Origin: an uncultured Leptotrichia sp.
GTDB taxonomy: Bacteria > Fusobacteriota > Fusobacteriia > Fusobacteriales > Leptotrichiaceae
NCBI GenBank assembly: GCA_937925095.1
Contig: CALEXX010000003.1
Location: 42,726-106,725 of the forward strand
Length of the DNA: 64,000 nt
Reading direction: 5' to 3'
Numbering within the stretch: position 1 is the first letter of the stretch; every line of letters starts with the position of its first letter. Under the pieces are notes generated by a model. That model saw nothing but the letters and a program-made list of their open reading frames with translations, did no database searches and was not told the origin of the DNA. Shown here piece after piece: positions 43,693 through 53,182 of the stretch. The translations under genes were made by a program, and so were the position numbers.

Positions 43693-44175
43693 TTATTTCT
43701 TTTCATACATACAGAATTTCCAGTTATCATAATTCTTTTCTTTTATTATTTTCCAGTTGTTATAGTCAATTTCCGGAAAATAAGCATCTGCTTCTGAATC
43801 TGAAAATTCAATATAACTTATATACAGTCTCCTAACCAGTCCTTTTTGCATAAATTCCCTGTATATCTGCTCTCCGCCCATTATAAAAATCTCTTCTTCA
43901 GAATTTTTATAATCTTCTATTAAGCTTTCTAAATTTTGGTAAAGCTCAATTCCTTTTTGTTCAAACGATTCTTTATCCCCATTTTTTGATAAAACTATGT
44001 TTTTCCTGTTTGGTAGTGGTCTTCCTATACTTTCAAAGGTTTTTCTTCCCATTATAACTGTTTTACCTGTCGTTATCTCCTTTAAATTTTTCAAATCTTC
44101 CGGTATATGCCATAGAAGTTTGTTTCCTTTACCAATTTCTCTATTTTTCCCAACTGCAACTATTATACTAAACAT
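43693..44175 (-). CDS. folA: Dihydrofolate reductase
   Basis: Reduces dihydrofolate to tetrahydrofolate with NADPH, restoring the cofactor used by ThyA, its upstream neighbour. The 160 residues contain IVAVGKNREIGKGNKLLWHIPEDLKN with the active-site acid and Trp, the GRKTFESIGRPLPNRKNIV NADPH loop, and FIMGGEQIYREF. The thyA-folA pairing is classic. The RBS is modest (AAAAGGAATTGGA). Confidence 0.95.
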   Translation of the reverse strand: MFSIIVAVGKNREIGKGNKLLWHIPEDLKNLKEITTGKTVIMGRKTFESIGRPLPNRKNIVLSKNGDKESFEQKGIELYQNLESLIEDYKNSEEEIFIMGGEQIYREFMQKGLVRRLYISYIEFSDSEADAYFPEIDYNNWKIIKEKNYDNWKFCMYEKK

Positions 44176-44225
44176 TCCAATTCCTTTTCATTTATCATTT
44201 AATCTCTATCAATTCTTCAATCCTA

Positions 44226-45095
44226 TTAAACTGCAACTTCAAATTTTATAACAGGATGACTTTCATAATCCTCAAGTTTTATATCATCAAAAGTCAGCTC
44301 ATCAAAAGATTTATCGGCTATTTTAACTTTACATAATTTCAGAGGCTCTCTTTTTAGCTGTTCCTTAAGCCCTTCCACGTGATTTTCATAAATATGTGCA
44401 TCTATTATAGTGTGGGCAAACTCTCCCGGTTCATATCCACATTCTTTAGCTATCATCATTGTAAGTAATGAATAACATGCCAGATTAAATGGTATTCCAA
44501 GGGCAATGTCCCCACTTCTCTGTGTCAAATGGCAATTAAGTTTATTCCCTGAAACATTAAATGCAAAAGTATAATGACATGGAGGTAATTTGCTAATAGA
44601 AGCGTTTCCTGGATTCCATGCAAGAACAATCATTCTTCTTCCATTTTTATGATTTGGATTAACCTTCAGTTCCTTCAACGTATCAATCACATACTGAATC
44701 TGATCAAAAACTAGCTGACCATTTTCTTCCCTTTTTGTCCATTTATTGTTTTCATCTGCAAAAACTTCTCCATCCAGTGAAACTTCAGGTACAGGATACC
44801 TTCTCCAGAATCTTCCGTAGGCAGTTTCAAGTCTTCCTTCGCTATCAGCCCATGCATCCCATATTTTTGTTTTTTCTCTCAACGTTTTTATATGCTCTTC
44901 TCCGGTCAGATACCAGAAAAGTTCATGTAACATTGAATTAAAATACATCTTTTTTGTTGTCAGGAGTGGAAATCCTTCGCTCAAATCAACTTTATAAAAA
45001 TAGGCAAATGTAGAAATAGTATCTACTCCTGTTCTATTTTCCTTTTTCACTCCATTTTCAAGAACGTATTTTACAAGATCTAAATATACTTTCAT
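44226..45095 (-). CDS. thyA: Thymidylate synthase (ThyA)
   Basis: Methylates dUMP to dTMP with methylenetetrahydrofolate, producing dihydrofolate for FolA. The catalytic Cys is in SKLPPCHYTFAF. Further signatures are FPLLTTKKMYF, TLREKTKIWDAWADSEG, the QRSGDIALGIPFNLACYSLL block and DAHIYENHV. With 289 residues it has the insertion-bearing length near the middle (EVSLDGEVFADENNKW). It is located 74 bp after trmL and 50 bp before folA. Confidence 0.96.
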   Translation of the reverse strand: MKVYLDLVKYVLENGVKKENRTGVDTISTFAYFYKVDLSEGFPLLTTKKMYFNSMLHELFWYLTGEEHIKTLREKTKIWDAWADSEGRLETAYGRFWRRYPVPEVSLDGEVFADENNKWTKREENGQLVFDQIQYVIDTLKELKVNPNHKNGRRMIVLAWNPGNASISKLPPCHYTFAFNVSGNKLNCHLTQRSGDIALGIPFNLACYSLLTMMIAKECGYEPGEFAHTIIDAHIYENHVEGLKEQLKREPLKLCKVKIADKSFDELTFDDIKLEDYESHPVIKFEVAV

Positions 45096-45169
45096 TTATT
45101 TTTTCTTTCCTCCTTTTCATTATTTATCCGGAATAAATTATAATTTCAATATCAATTTATGTAATTCTT

Positions 45170-45634
45170 TTAAAACTTAAACTCATTCTGTCTCAATGCC
45201 TCATATAAAATTATTGCGGCAGAGTTTGACAGATTTAGTGATCTTCCCAAAGGAAGCATTGGTATCGTAATGTTGTCTTCCTTGTATTTATTCAATATAT
45301 CTTCCGGTATTCCCTTTGATTCAGGTCCAAACATTATGTAGTCATTTTCACCATACTTTACATCTGTGTATTTTTGCTTTGTTTTAGTTGTTGCAAAATA
45401 CAGCTTTACATCATCTTTTCCTTCTATATTTTCCCGAAAAAAATGTTCAAAACTTTCCCACACATGTAACTGGACATCCTTCCAGTAATCAAGTCCTGCC
45501 CTTCGCACTTCCTTTGCATCAAGAGAAAATCCCAACGGCTTTATCAGATGCAGTTTTGTATTAGTCAGAACACATGTTCTTCCAATATTTCCTGTATTGA
45601 CATGTATTTCAGGATATAAAAGAACTATATTCAT
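45170..45634 (-). CDS. trmL: tRNA (cytidine/uridine-34-2'-O)-methyltransferase TrmL
   Basis: A SPOUT-family (knotted) methyltransferase that 2'-O-methylates the wobble base of leucine tRNAs. The 154 residues show NIVLLYPEIHVNTGNIGRTC, LHLIKPLGFSLD, KEVRRAGLDYWKD, the knot motif FGPESKGIPEDI and LGRSLNLSNSAAIILYEALRQ. Single-domain length is typical. It lies 14 bp after ruvC. Confidence 0.94.
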   Translation of the reverse strand: MNIVLLYPEIHVNTGNIGRTCVLTNTKLHLIKPLGFSLDAKEVRRAGLDYWKDVQLHVWESFEHFFRENIEGKDDVKLYFATTKTKQKYTDVKYGENDYIMFGPESKGIPEDILNKYKEDNITIPMLPLGRSLNLSNSAAIILYEALRQNEFKF

Positions 45635-45648
45635 TTCCCTTACCTTCC

Positions 45649-46218
45649 TTATCTTATGAGCTTTTTATAATCTTCCAGTTTTATTTTATTAGAATTGAGT
45701 TTTTCAAGTTTTTTGCTTATATTGTCTCCTCTTGTAAATCCTCCAAAACTGTTTTTAGAATTTATATGTGTTATGGCAATTGCCAGAGCATCTGCGGCAT
45801 CATCAGGTTTCGGTATTTCATCAAGTTTAAGAATAATTTTGACCATTTCCTGTATCTGTTTCTTTTCTGCCCTTCCATAGCTGGCTATTCCCATTTTAAC
45901 CTGTAATGGTGTATAACTGAATATATTCAGCCTGTTTTTCTGACCAACAAGGGTTATTACTCCTCTTGCCTGTCCAACTTTTACTATTGTCTTCTGATTT
46001 TTGAAGAAAAACAAATCTTCAATAGCCATGTCAGTCGGTTTCCATAATTTTATAAGATTGTCAAGAGAATCATATATTTTTTCCAGTCTTACCGGCATAT
46101 CTTCATCCTTATCAGTATAAATACATCCATAATCCAGAACATTATATTTCCCTTTATCAAACTCAATAATGGAATATCCTACAATAGCAGTCCCTGGATC
46201 AATACCCAAAATTCGCAT
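45649..46218 (-). CDS. ruvC: Crossover junction endodeoxyribonuclease RuvC
   Basis: Resolves Holliday junctions with RuvAB. Catalytic acids are in GIDPGTAIVGY (Asp7), AIEDLFFFKNQKT (Glu) and KPDDAADALAIAITH (Asp pair). ATG at 46218 (MRILGIDPG) follows AATGAGGAAAA, and the longer in-frame reading to 46263 lacks an RBS. The length is then 189 residues. The C-terminal segment after about residue 160 (GFTRGDNISKKLEKLN) is a short charged extension. An extended -10 promoter lies directly upstream; it is the first gene of a long run. Confidence 0.95.
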   Translation of the reverse strand: MRILGIDPGTAIVGYSIIEFDKGKYNVLDYGCIYTDKDEDMPVRLEKIYDSLDNLIKLWKPTDMAIEDLFFFKNQKTIVKVGQARGVITLVGQKNRLNIFSYTPLQVKMGIASYGRAEKKQIQEMVKIILKLDEIPKPDDAADALAIAITHINSKNSFGGFTRGDNISKKLEKLNSNKIKLEDYKKLIR

Positions 46219-46251
46219 TTTTTCCTCATTTCTATTTTTTACTGTTTTATT

Positions 46252-46280
46252 ATTATAACACACAAATGTTATTTTTTCAA
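46252..46280 (-). promoter_or_regulatory. Promoter of the ruvC gene run
   Basis: TTGAAA (46280-46275) and TATAAT (46257-46252) with 17 bp between them and an extended -10 (TGT), on the minus strand, 34 bp upstream of ruvC. It could serve ruvC-trmL-thyA-folA-tetR-DUF374-metG-TPR, where gaps are 14-74 bp and no terminator is seen. Confidence 0.7.
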
Positions 46281-46351
46281 ATACAAAAATTTAATTACGA
46301 TTAATAAATTCAATATTTTTTCATATTCTGAAAACTTCATTTTATATTATT

Positions 46352-47368
46352 TTATATGAAATATTTTTCCCTTTTCAAATACACTTTATCATGACCTTTT
46401 CTTATAACTTTTACAATTCCTTTAAATTCTTTTTTTCCTAATGTTTCATTTTTTACATATACACAGTATAGATTATTTTCTGTAACAGTATATATATCCT
46501 TAAACTTTTTAAATCCTACAAGTACTGTCATCCCATTTTTAAGTTTTTTATATTTTTCTTCTGAAACACTTATTTTTTCATAATTAAATATACATTCTAT
46601 ATTTTTAAATTTTATAATTTCCTCTACTTTTTCTATATTATCTGAAATATCTTCACTAATATTTTTTTTGGGTGCTTCTTTTTCCTTGGCTAATTTTTCT
46701 TCTATTTCTTCTAATGAAACAGATTCCTCAATACTGTATTTATCAATTTTTGTACGTACCAGCCTTGTCATTGTTGCGTAAACACCAAGTTTTCTCCCAA
46801 TATCCCTTACAAGCGACCTTATATATGTTCCGCTACTTACTTCTGTATAAAAGGAAATCCTGCATTTTTCCTTATTCTCCACATGTATTTCCTTTATTGA
46901 GTAGATTTTTACTTTCCTTGCTTCCCTTTCCACTTCAATTCCTTTACGTGCAAGCTCATAAAGCTTTTCTCCATTTATCTTTATGGCAGAATACATAGGA
47001 GGTACCTGCATTATTTCTCCTGTAAAGCTGTTAATAACTTCAAGTATCTTTTCATCAGAAATATTTAGATTTCCTTCATATTTTTCAGTTATTTCCCCTT
47101 CAGTGTCATATGTGTCAGTTTCATATCCTAATTCAAGTTCTACAAAGTACTCCTTATCCTTTTTCATGAGATTGTCAGAAAATTTTGTAGCGTTGTTTAT
47201 CATCACTATAAGAAGTCCTTCAGCTATAGGATCAAGCGTCCCTGCATGACCAACCTTATTGGAACCTATAACCCATTTCAGTTTATTTATCGCTTTAAAG
47301 GATGAAATTCCTCTGCTTTTATTCAGAAGAACTATCCCGTCATTTTTAAATATACATTTTCCTTTCAT
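46352..47368 (-). CDS. truB: tRNA pseudouridine-55 synthase
   Basis: Makes pseudouridine 55 in the T loop of tRNAs. The catalytic Asp is in VGHAGTLDPIAEGLLIV (about residue 41). The substrate motifs YELARKGIEVEREARKV and SSGTYIRSLVRDIG follow. After the catalytic core an acidic/Lys-rich insertion (about residues 225-255) leads to a C-terminal domain longer than in the short TruB class. ATG at 47368 (MKGKCIF) is chosen for its position behind AGGAA; the in-frame codon at 47389 has no better RBS. The length is 338 residues. Confidence 0.94.
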   Translation of the reverse strand: MKGKCIFKNDGIVLLNKSRGISSFKAINKLKWVIGSNKVGHAGTLDPIAEGLLIVMINNATKFSDNLMKKDKEYFVELELGYETDTYDTEGEITEKYEGNLNISDEKILEVINSFTGEIMQVPPMYSAIKINGEKLYELARKGIEVEREARKVKIYSIKEIHVENKEKCRISFYTEVSSGTYIRSLVRDIGRKLGVYATMTRLVRTKIDKYSIEESVSLEEIEEKLAKEKEAPKKNISEDISDNIEKVEEIIKFKNIECIFNYEKISVSEEKYKKLKNGMTVLVGFKKFKDIYTVTENNLYCVYVKNETLGKKEFKGIVKVIRKGHDKVYLKREKYFI

Positions 47369-47416
47369 CTCACATTCCTGCCTTATCACATTAACAAATA
47401 TACTTCATCCATTTAC

Positions 47417-48949
47417 TTACATTAAAGGCGAAACTACCCTGAAAAGGGAATTTCTGATTTTTCTCCAGAATACTGTTTCTTTTAGATTTTCCTCTTTTAT
47501 TTCCTCACAAAAATCTAAATCCTTATAAAACTGATTTCTTATACTTTGACTTATTTCCTCGTTATAAAAAATGGAATTTATTTCATAGTTGATTTCAAAA
47601 CTTCTCATATCAAAATTACATGTTCCCATAGTGGACACCTTTCCATCAACCACTATATTTTTACAATGTATGAATCCAGCTTTATATCTATATATTTCAA
47701 CTCCTACCATAAGAAGTTCCTCAAAATATGTTTCAGCTATCCAGTAAGGTATTTTCTTATCCGGAACCCCTGCTATCATAAGTTTTATTTTTACTCCTGA
47801 AAGGGCGGCTATCTTCAGCTGACTTACAAGGGAAGTATCAGGTATAAAGTATGGACTCTGAATAAGTATTTCCTTTTTAGCTGATGTTATAAGCTTTGAA
47901 TATGTATACTTCAATGTTGTCCATATTGTATCAGGTCCGCTTGCTGACACCTGCATAAGATAAGGACTGTCTTCCCGTATCTTTTTGTGTTCTTCCATTA
48001 CTTCTTCTATATCATCCATATTAAAATCCTGTTTTCCACCACTGTTAAGCCAGTCTGTTACAAATATTGCAAGATAATGCAGTACAAGTTCCCCCTGTAT
48101 TCTCACATTTGTATCTCTCCAGCTTTCAAATCTTCTTCCTCCTGTTATATATTCTTCCCCAAGGTTCATTCCTCCAGTGTGAAGAATTCTATTATCTACA
48201 ATAGTTATTTTTCTATGATTTCTATAATTAATTTTCGAAAGGGCAAATTTTATATCCAGAAAATATTTAAATTCTACTCCAACTTTTAAAAGTTCTTTCC
48301 TGTATTTCTCTGAGATTGTTCCAAACGAACCCATTCCATCAAAAAGAAGTCTTATCTTTACACCTTCTTTTGCTTTTTTTACTAGTATATCCTTTATTTT
48401 TTCACCAAGCTTATCCGATTTCCATATGAAGTATTCCATGTAAATTGTTTCTTTTGCATTTTCCAGATCCTGAATAATGGAATCAAAAGCTTCTTTCCCA
48501 TCGTAAAACATTTCATATGAACTGTTGTGAGTCAGATATGTACCTTCTGAAGTATATAAAAGTTTAACAATTTCACTTTCTTCCTGGGAAATTCCTGCAT
48601 TATTCATAAGTATGTCTAAATCTTCGGGTTTTACCTTACGAGAATGAAAAATCTCTGCAGGATCATATTTCAGAAAGTTTTTTGTAAGGCTCGGAAACCC
48701 TTTGAATAAACTTCTCCGATTCTTGTTTTGTAGAGATTCTATCCTGTTTTTTCTCCAGTTTATTCCAAATACAAGATACAGTATAAATCCAAAAACTGGA
48801 AAAACAGTTATTGTAAAAATCCATGCAACTATTGTTTCAGGTGATCTTTCTGAAACTAAAATAGCTATTAGAAACATTATATAAATTGCTAAATGTATAT
48901 GCTCTATGGAAACTATCCATATTAATAAACTTTCAAGATTTTGAAACAT
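47417..48949 (-). CDS. cls: Cardiolipin synthase
   Basis: Condenses phosphatidylglycerol to cardiolipin at the inner membrane. The 510 residues start with two transmembrane helices (about 12-28, 38-60; ERSPETIVAWIFTI between). Two phospholipase-D HKD motifs follow: NYRNHRKITIVDNRILHTGG and GFIHCKNIVVDGKVSTMG. At 510 residues it has the usual length for ClsA. A promoter lies at 48993, and truB follows after 48 bp. Confidence 0.95.
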   Translation of the reverse strand: MFQNLESLLIWIVSIEHIHLAIYIMFLIAILVSERSPETIVAWIFTITVFPVFGFILYLVFGINWRKNRIESLQNKNRRSLFKGFPSLTKNFLKYDPAEIFHSRKVKPEDLDILMNNAGISQEESEIVKLLYTSEGTYLTHNSSYEMFYDGKEAFDSIIQDLENAKETIYMEYFIWKSDKLGEKIKDILVKKAKEGVKIRLLFDGMGSFGTISEKYRKELLKVGVEFKYFLDIKFALSKINYRNHRKITIVDNRILHTGGMNLGEEYITGGRRFESWRDTNVRIQGELVLHYLAIFVTDWLNSGGKQDFNMDDIEEVMEEHKKIREDSPYLMQVSASGPDTIWTTLKYTYSKLITSAKKEILIQSPYFIPDTSLVSQLKIAALSGVKIKLMIAGVPDKKIPYWIAETYFEELLMVGVEIYRYKAGFIHCKNIVVDGKVSTMGTCNFDMRSFEINYEINSIFYNEEISQSIRNQFYKDLDFCEEIKEENLKETVFWRKIRNSLFRVVSPLM

Positions 48950-48992
48950 TTGACCTCCTAAAATTTATCTTTTGATTTTATAATATTTTTAT

Positions 48993-49021
48993 ATATTAAC
49001 ATTTTTATAAGTCTTTTTCAA
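48993..49021 (-). promoter_or_regulatory. Promoter of cls
   Basis: TTGAAA (49021-49016) and TAATAT (48998-48993) with 17 bp between them and an extended -10 (TGT), on the minus strand. Confidence 0.5.
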
Positions 49022-49064
49022 ATACAAAAATATATGCATTTATTCATATGATATTCTAAATATA

Positions 49065-49108
49065 AAATAAAGTAAAAAATCAAATTTATAGAGTTTTTTA
49101 CTTTATTT
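49065..49108 (-). terminator. Terminator of the DUF4912 gene
   Basis: AAATAAAGTAAAAAA (49065-49079) pairs perfectly with TTTTTTACTTTATTT (49094-49108), a 15-bp stem with a 14-base loop. It is AT-rich and symmetric enough to act on both strands. Confidence 0.75.
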
Positions 49109-49168
49109 AGAGTATTATTCAGTTGTTATTTTATTTATAAAAAACTTTTATAAACTTTCTTCTGACTT

Positions 49169-50362
49169 TTATCTTGAACTGCTGGAACCAATCATTACCA
49201 GCTTATCAGGTTTTACTTTTCTTTCACTTCTTTCAATAAGCTGTTCTGAAGCTCCTACCTTTAAAAGTCTTTCTAGAACTTCCACTGTAAATTCTTCATC
49301 ATCAGCTATGCCACTTCCACCATTAGAAAGTTCTATAAATTCCTGATTTTCAGGTGTAGGAATAGGACTGTTAATATATTTTATTATCTGATTAGTATTT
49401 TTATCTTCCTTAACAGTTCCCCATAATAAATCAAAATTATCAGATAATTTATCTGAAGGGACTATTGCTTCTTGAGAATGGGCAACTTCTGAAAAGTTAC
49501 CATACTGATCTTCATATCCTATAAGAACTTCATAACTTTGACTTGCATCAACTCCAGTAATATAATGTGAACCGATTCTTTCATGTCTTATTATTTTTCT
49601 ATATTCATGACCATCTTTCATAAGTTTAATTACAACATTATCTATTACATGGTTATTTTCTGACAGTCTTGAAAATGTGTCATCCCTTATTTCCCAGTAA
49701 ACAAATAACGTTGTAGGGTTTTTAGGCATTAACACCACTTCATCTACAAAATATGAACTAGGCAGATATGCCTTATCAAAATACTTTTCTTCTTCTTTTG
49801 ATTTATTTTCATAATCTGCTCCTATTTCAAATTTTGAACGGTTTATTGCTGTTTCAGTTTCTCTCTTTTTTATCTGTTCTTCATCTATATCCTTGTAGTT
49901 AAAAGAAATTTCCTGAAAAGAATTCCTTCTGCTTCTTCTGTGAATTCTTATGACAGATCTCATTAACTTTCTGTTAGGATAGTTTCTGTAATAGCTTCTA
50001 CTTCTATAAGGAAATATAGATTCTACAGAAAAGTCTACTTCTTCTACTTCTTCAACTTCTTCAACTTGAGTTTCTTCTTCAATCACTTCTGTACCCTTTA
50101 ATTTTAAATCTTCTTTCATATCTTCGTAGCCTCCCTTTTTTTCTATATTTTCATTTTCTTCATCCAGATAAATTTTTTTCTCTTCTGCTGAAACTTTTTC
50201 TTTTTTAGGTAGACTTCCGGTTTCCTTAATACGTTCATATCCTTTCTGTTCAAGCTTTTTCATAATTTTTTCCTTATCAAAAGTCAATTCAAGAAGGATG
50301 CATTCCTGCATTGCAAGATGTATTAATTCTTCCTTTGTCATTTCATACAGATATTTTTTCAT
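49169..50362 (-). CDS. DUF4912 domain protein
   Basis: A 397-residue protein with no signal peptide. The N-terminus (about 1-60) is helical: TKEELIHLAMQECILLELTF, then KKLEQKGYERIKETG. A very acidic stretch (about 65-110, repeated EEVEEVEEVD) and a basic Arg/Tyr-rich segment (RSRSYYRNYPNRK and RIHRRSRRN) follow. The DUF4912 domain (about 205-320) is recognisable from SSYFVDEVVLMPKNPTTLFVYWEI and SQSYEVLIGYEDQYGNFSEVA. The domain's function is not known; its fold resembles a carbohydrate- or protein-binding beta sandwich. The N-terminal helix resembles a SAP/Rho-N-type motif. It lies between the atp operon and cls. Confidence 0.83.
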   Translation of the reverse strand: MKKYLYEMTKEELIHLAMQECILLELTFDKEKIMKKLEQKGYERIKETGSLPKKEKVSAEEKKIYLDEENENIEKKGGYEDMKEDLKLKGTEVIEEETQVEEVEEVEEVDFSVESIFPYRSRSYYRNYPNRKLMRSVIRIHRRSRRNSFQEISFNYKDIDEEQIKKRETETAINRSKFEIGADYENKSKEEEKYFDKAYLPSSYFVDEVVLMPKNPTTLFVYWEIRDDTFSRLSENNHVIDNVVIKLMKDGHEYRKIIRHERIGSHYITGVDASQSYEVLIGYEDQYGNFSEVAHSQEAIVPSDKLSDNFDLLWGTVKEDKNTNQIIKYINSPIPTPENQEFIELSNGGSGIADDEEFTVEVLERLLKVGASEQLIERSERKVKPDKLVMIGSSSSR

Positions 50363-50422
50363 AAATCAGTCTCCATTTTATACTTAATATTTATATATTA
50401 ACATATAAATGAAATAATTGCA

Positions 50423-50812
50423 CTATTTTCTTTTCAAATTCTGCTGAATTTTTTTCTTACTTCCTAAAATATCCTGTTCTTCTCTTATTTTATGCTGTTT
50501 TGCCTGCTCGATTGCAGCCTGTCTTGCCATTTTTATAGCTTCTGCCGTTGTAGCCTCCAGTACATCTTCCCCTAGAATAACTACCTTATCCTGTCTGACT
50601 TCCAGAAAACCTCCCGATATGTAATAGGAAGTTTCCTTATTATCTTTTTCTCTTATAAGCATTTCACCTGCACCAAGAGGAGATATGAAATTAATATGGT
50701 TTGCCAATATCCCAATATCTCCATTCTCTGTTCTTATCTTTAAAAAAGTTACAGGTTTTCTGAAAACAAGACCTTCAGGCGTTACAGCTTTTGCAATAAA
50801 TTCTGTTGCCAT
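50423..50812 (-). CDS. atpC: ATP synthase F1 subunit epsilon
   Basis: The regulatory central-stalk subunit of the F1 motor. The N-terminal beta sandwich reads FIAKAVTPEGLVF, GDIGILANHINFISPLGAGEMLI and YISGGFLEVRQDKVVILGE; two C-terminal helices follow (ALKMARQAA-like EAIKMARQAAIEQAKQHKI). ATG at 50812 follows AGACAGGAGAATACTAT; the longer in-frame reading would overlap atpD. The length is 129 residues. It is the last gene of the operon, followed by the DUF4912 gene. Confidence 0.95.
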   Translation of the reverse strand: MATEFIAKAVTPEGLVFRKPVTFLKIRTENGDIGILANHINFISPLGAGEMLIREKDNKETSYYISGGFLEVRQDKVVILGEDVLEATTAEAIKMARQAAIEQAKQHKIREEQDILGSKKKIQQNLKRK

Positions 50813-50837
50813 ATAGTATTCTCCTGTCTTTAGATTT

Positions 50838-52235
50838 TTATTCACTCATAAGTTTTCTTGCTTTTGCTACTGCTTCATCAATAGTTCCTACATATAAGAA
50901 TGCCTGTTCAGGAAGGTCATCATGCAGTCCATCAAGAATTTCCTTGAATCCCCTTATTGTATCCCTTAAAGGAACATATTTCCCTTTCATTCCTGTAAAC
51001 TGTTCTGCTACTGAAAACGGTTGTGAGAAAAATCTCTGAATTTTTCTTGCCCTGTTTACAGTCAGTTTATCTTCCTCATCCAGTTCATCCATTCCAAGTA
51101 TTGCAATTATATCCTGAAGTTCTTTATATCTCTGTAATACCTTCTGAGTCTCCCTTGCAACTTTATAATGTTCATTTCCTACTATTTCAGGCTCAAGTAT
51201 TCTTGATGTAGAATCAAGCGGATCCACAGCAGGATAAATTCCTAGAGATGCAATCTGTCTTGACAGAACCGTAGTCGCATCCAAATGTGCAAAGGTAGTT
51301 GCAGGTGCCGGATCTGTAAGGTCATCTGCCGGTACATAAACTGCCTGTACAGAAGTTATTGACCCTGTGTTTGTGGAAGTTATTCTTTCCTGCAGTGCTC
51401 CCATTTCTGTTGCCAGATTTGGCTGATATCCCACTGCTGAAGGCATTCTTCCTAAAAGAGCTGAAACTTCTGCCCCTGCCTGAGTAAATCTGAATATATT
51501 GTCAATAAATAACAATACGTTCTGTCCTTCCTTATCCCTAAAATATTCTGCCATTGTAAGTGCTGTAAGACCTACCCTAAGTCTTGCTCCAGGTGGCTCA
51601 TTCATTTGGCCATAAACTAATGCTGTTTTATTAATAACTCCACTTTCCTTCATTTCATTATAAAGGTCTCTTCCTTCTCTTGTTCTTTCTCCTACCCCTG
51701 CAAATACAGAAAGTCCTCCATGTCCTTTTGCAATATTATTTATAAGTTCCTGTATCAGTACGGTCTTACCTACTCCCGCACCACCAAACAGTCCTATTTT
51801 TCCACCTTTAAGATATGGAGCCAGTAAATCTACTACCTTTATCCCTGTTTCAAGTATTTCACTATCAGTCCCCTGCTGTTCAAATGAAGGTGCTTCCTTA
51901 TGTATTGAATCCATTAAATCCGCACTGATTGGTTCCCCATTATCAACAGGCTCTCCCAATACATTAAATATTCTTCCTAGTGTCTGTCTTCCCACCGGAA
52001 CCTGTATAGGTTTTCCTGTATCTACTACTTCCAGACCTCTTCTAAGTCCATCTGTCCCTGTCATTGCAACTGCCCTAACAACATTATTTCCATTATGCGA
52101 GTGCACTTCGGCAACTAATTTCTGGCCATTATCATCATACACTTCCAGGGCATTATATATATCTGGCAGCTGATCTTCAAATTTAACATCTATGACCGGT
52201 CCTATTATCTGGACCAGTTTTCCCTTGTTAAGCAA
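50838..52235 (-). CDS. atpD: ATP synthase F1 subunit beta
   Basis: The catalytic subunit. Walker A is GGAGVGKTVLIQELI and the Walker B-type block is NVLLFIDNIFRFTQAGAE. The DELSEED position reads DELDEED, and the catalytic Glu/Arg are in GERTREG. At 465 residues it has the usual length. The start is TTG at 52235 (then CTTAACAAG) behind AGGAGGTTAAA, a rare start codon that may tune dosage. It lies 77 bp after atpG. Confidence 0.97.
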   Translation of the reverse strand: MLNKGKLVQIIGPVIDVKFEDQLPDIYNALEVYDDNGQKLVAEVHSHNGNNVVRAVAMTGTDGLRRGLEVVDTGKPIQVPVGRQTLGRIFNVLGEPVDNGEPISADLMDSIHKEAPSFEQQGTDSEILETGIKVVDLLAPYLKGGKIGLFGGAGVGKTVLIQELINNIAKGHGGLSVFAGVGERTREGRDLYNEMKESGVINKTALVYGQMNEPPGARLRVGLTALTMAEYFRDKEGQNVLLFIDNIFRFTQAGAEVSALLGRMPSAVGYQPNLATEMGALQERITSTNTGSITSVQAVYVPADDLTDPAPATTFAHLDATTVLSRQIASLGIYPAVDPLDSTSRILEPEIVGNEHYKVARETQKVLQRYKELQDIIAILGMDELDEEDKLTVNRARKIQRFFSQPFSVAEQFTGMKGKYVPLRDTIRGFKEILDGLHDDLPEQAFLYVGTIDEAVAKARKLMSE

Positions 52236-52312
52236 CTTTTTAACCTCCTCTGCTTATTTCATATCTTTTTCTCTCATAAATTTCTTCAGTTTTTTATTCT
52301 TTATTCCTAATT

Positions 52313-53173
52313 TTATTTCAATGCTTCCGAGCCACTTACTATTTCAGATAATTCCTGTGTAATCATTGTCTGACGTTCCCTGTTATATTTAACAGTAAGT
52401 TTGTTTATCATTTCTTCAGCATTATCACTTGCCTGTTTCATGGCAGACATTCTTGCCGAATGTTCACTGGCAGAATTTTCAAGTAATGACTGATATAATT
52501 TTATATTCAGCACTTTAGGAATAAAAGAACGTAAAACTTCTTCTTCCGAAGGTTCAAATACATATTCCTTATTAGGAAGTCCTTCCTTTTTCTCAATTGG
52601 AAGAATTTTTTCTACCTGAATATTGTATTCTATTGCAGAAACAAATCTTGAAAAAATCATATACACTTCATCATAAAAATCATTCAGATAGAACTGTACA
52701 ATATCTTCACTTATTTTTTTACCTTTTTCAAACATAGTTTCAGGGATTAACTGTGTATATTCACTGTCTACCGGTATATTTCTTGATTTACAGTAATCTT
52801 TTGCTTTTTTACCTATTGTAATTACTGAAACTTCCTTATTTTCCTTTTCAAAATTCTTTTTCATTCCTTCAAGTTTTCTGAGGGTATTTGAATTAAAGCT
52901 TCCGCATAATCCTCTGTCAGATGTCATTACAATAATACCTATTTTCTTCACTTCAGGCTTTCCATCAAATATTTCATAGTTATGACTTTTCATTCCTGCA
53001 ACCAGATTATCAAAGGCTACTCCAATTGTCTTTGCATATTCCCTTGATTTCAATGTAAGAACCTGAAATTTCTTAAATTTAGTTGAAGAAACTATATTCA
53101 TTGCATTAGTTATCTGACTGGTATTTTTTACACTGTCAATTCTTTCCTTTATTTCCTTCATATTTTCAGCCAT
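52313..53173 (-). CDS. atpG: ATP synthase F1 subunit gamma
   Basis: The rotating central shaft. It has the N-terminal helix KERIDSVKNTSQITNAMNIVSSTKFKK-like start, ITSDRGLCGSFNSN (here VMTSDRGLCGSFNSN) and the C-terminal helix RMSAMKQASDNAEEMINKLTVKYNRERQ. The length is 286 residues. It begins 9 bp after the atpA stop. Confidence 0.96.
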   Translation of the reverse strand: MAENMKEIKERIDSVKNTSQITNAMNIVSSTKFKKFQVLTLKSREYAKTIGVAFDNLVAGMKSHNYEIFDGKPEVKKIGIIVMTSDRGLCGSFNSNTLRKLEGMKKNFEKENKEVSVITIGKKAKDYCKSRNIPVDSEYTQLIPETMFEKGKKISEDIVQFYLNDFYDEVYMIFSRFVSAIEYNIQVEKILPIEKKEGLPNKEYVFEPSEEEVLRSFIPKVLNIKLYQSLLENSASEHSARMSAMKQASDNAEEMINKLTVKYNRERQTMITQELSEIVSGSEALK

Positions 53174-53182
53174 TTATGTCAC

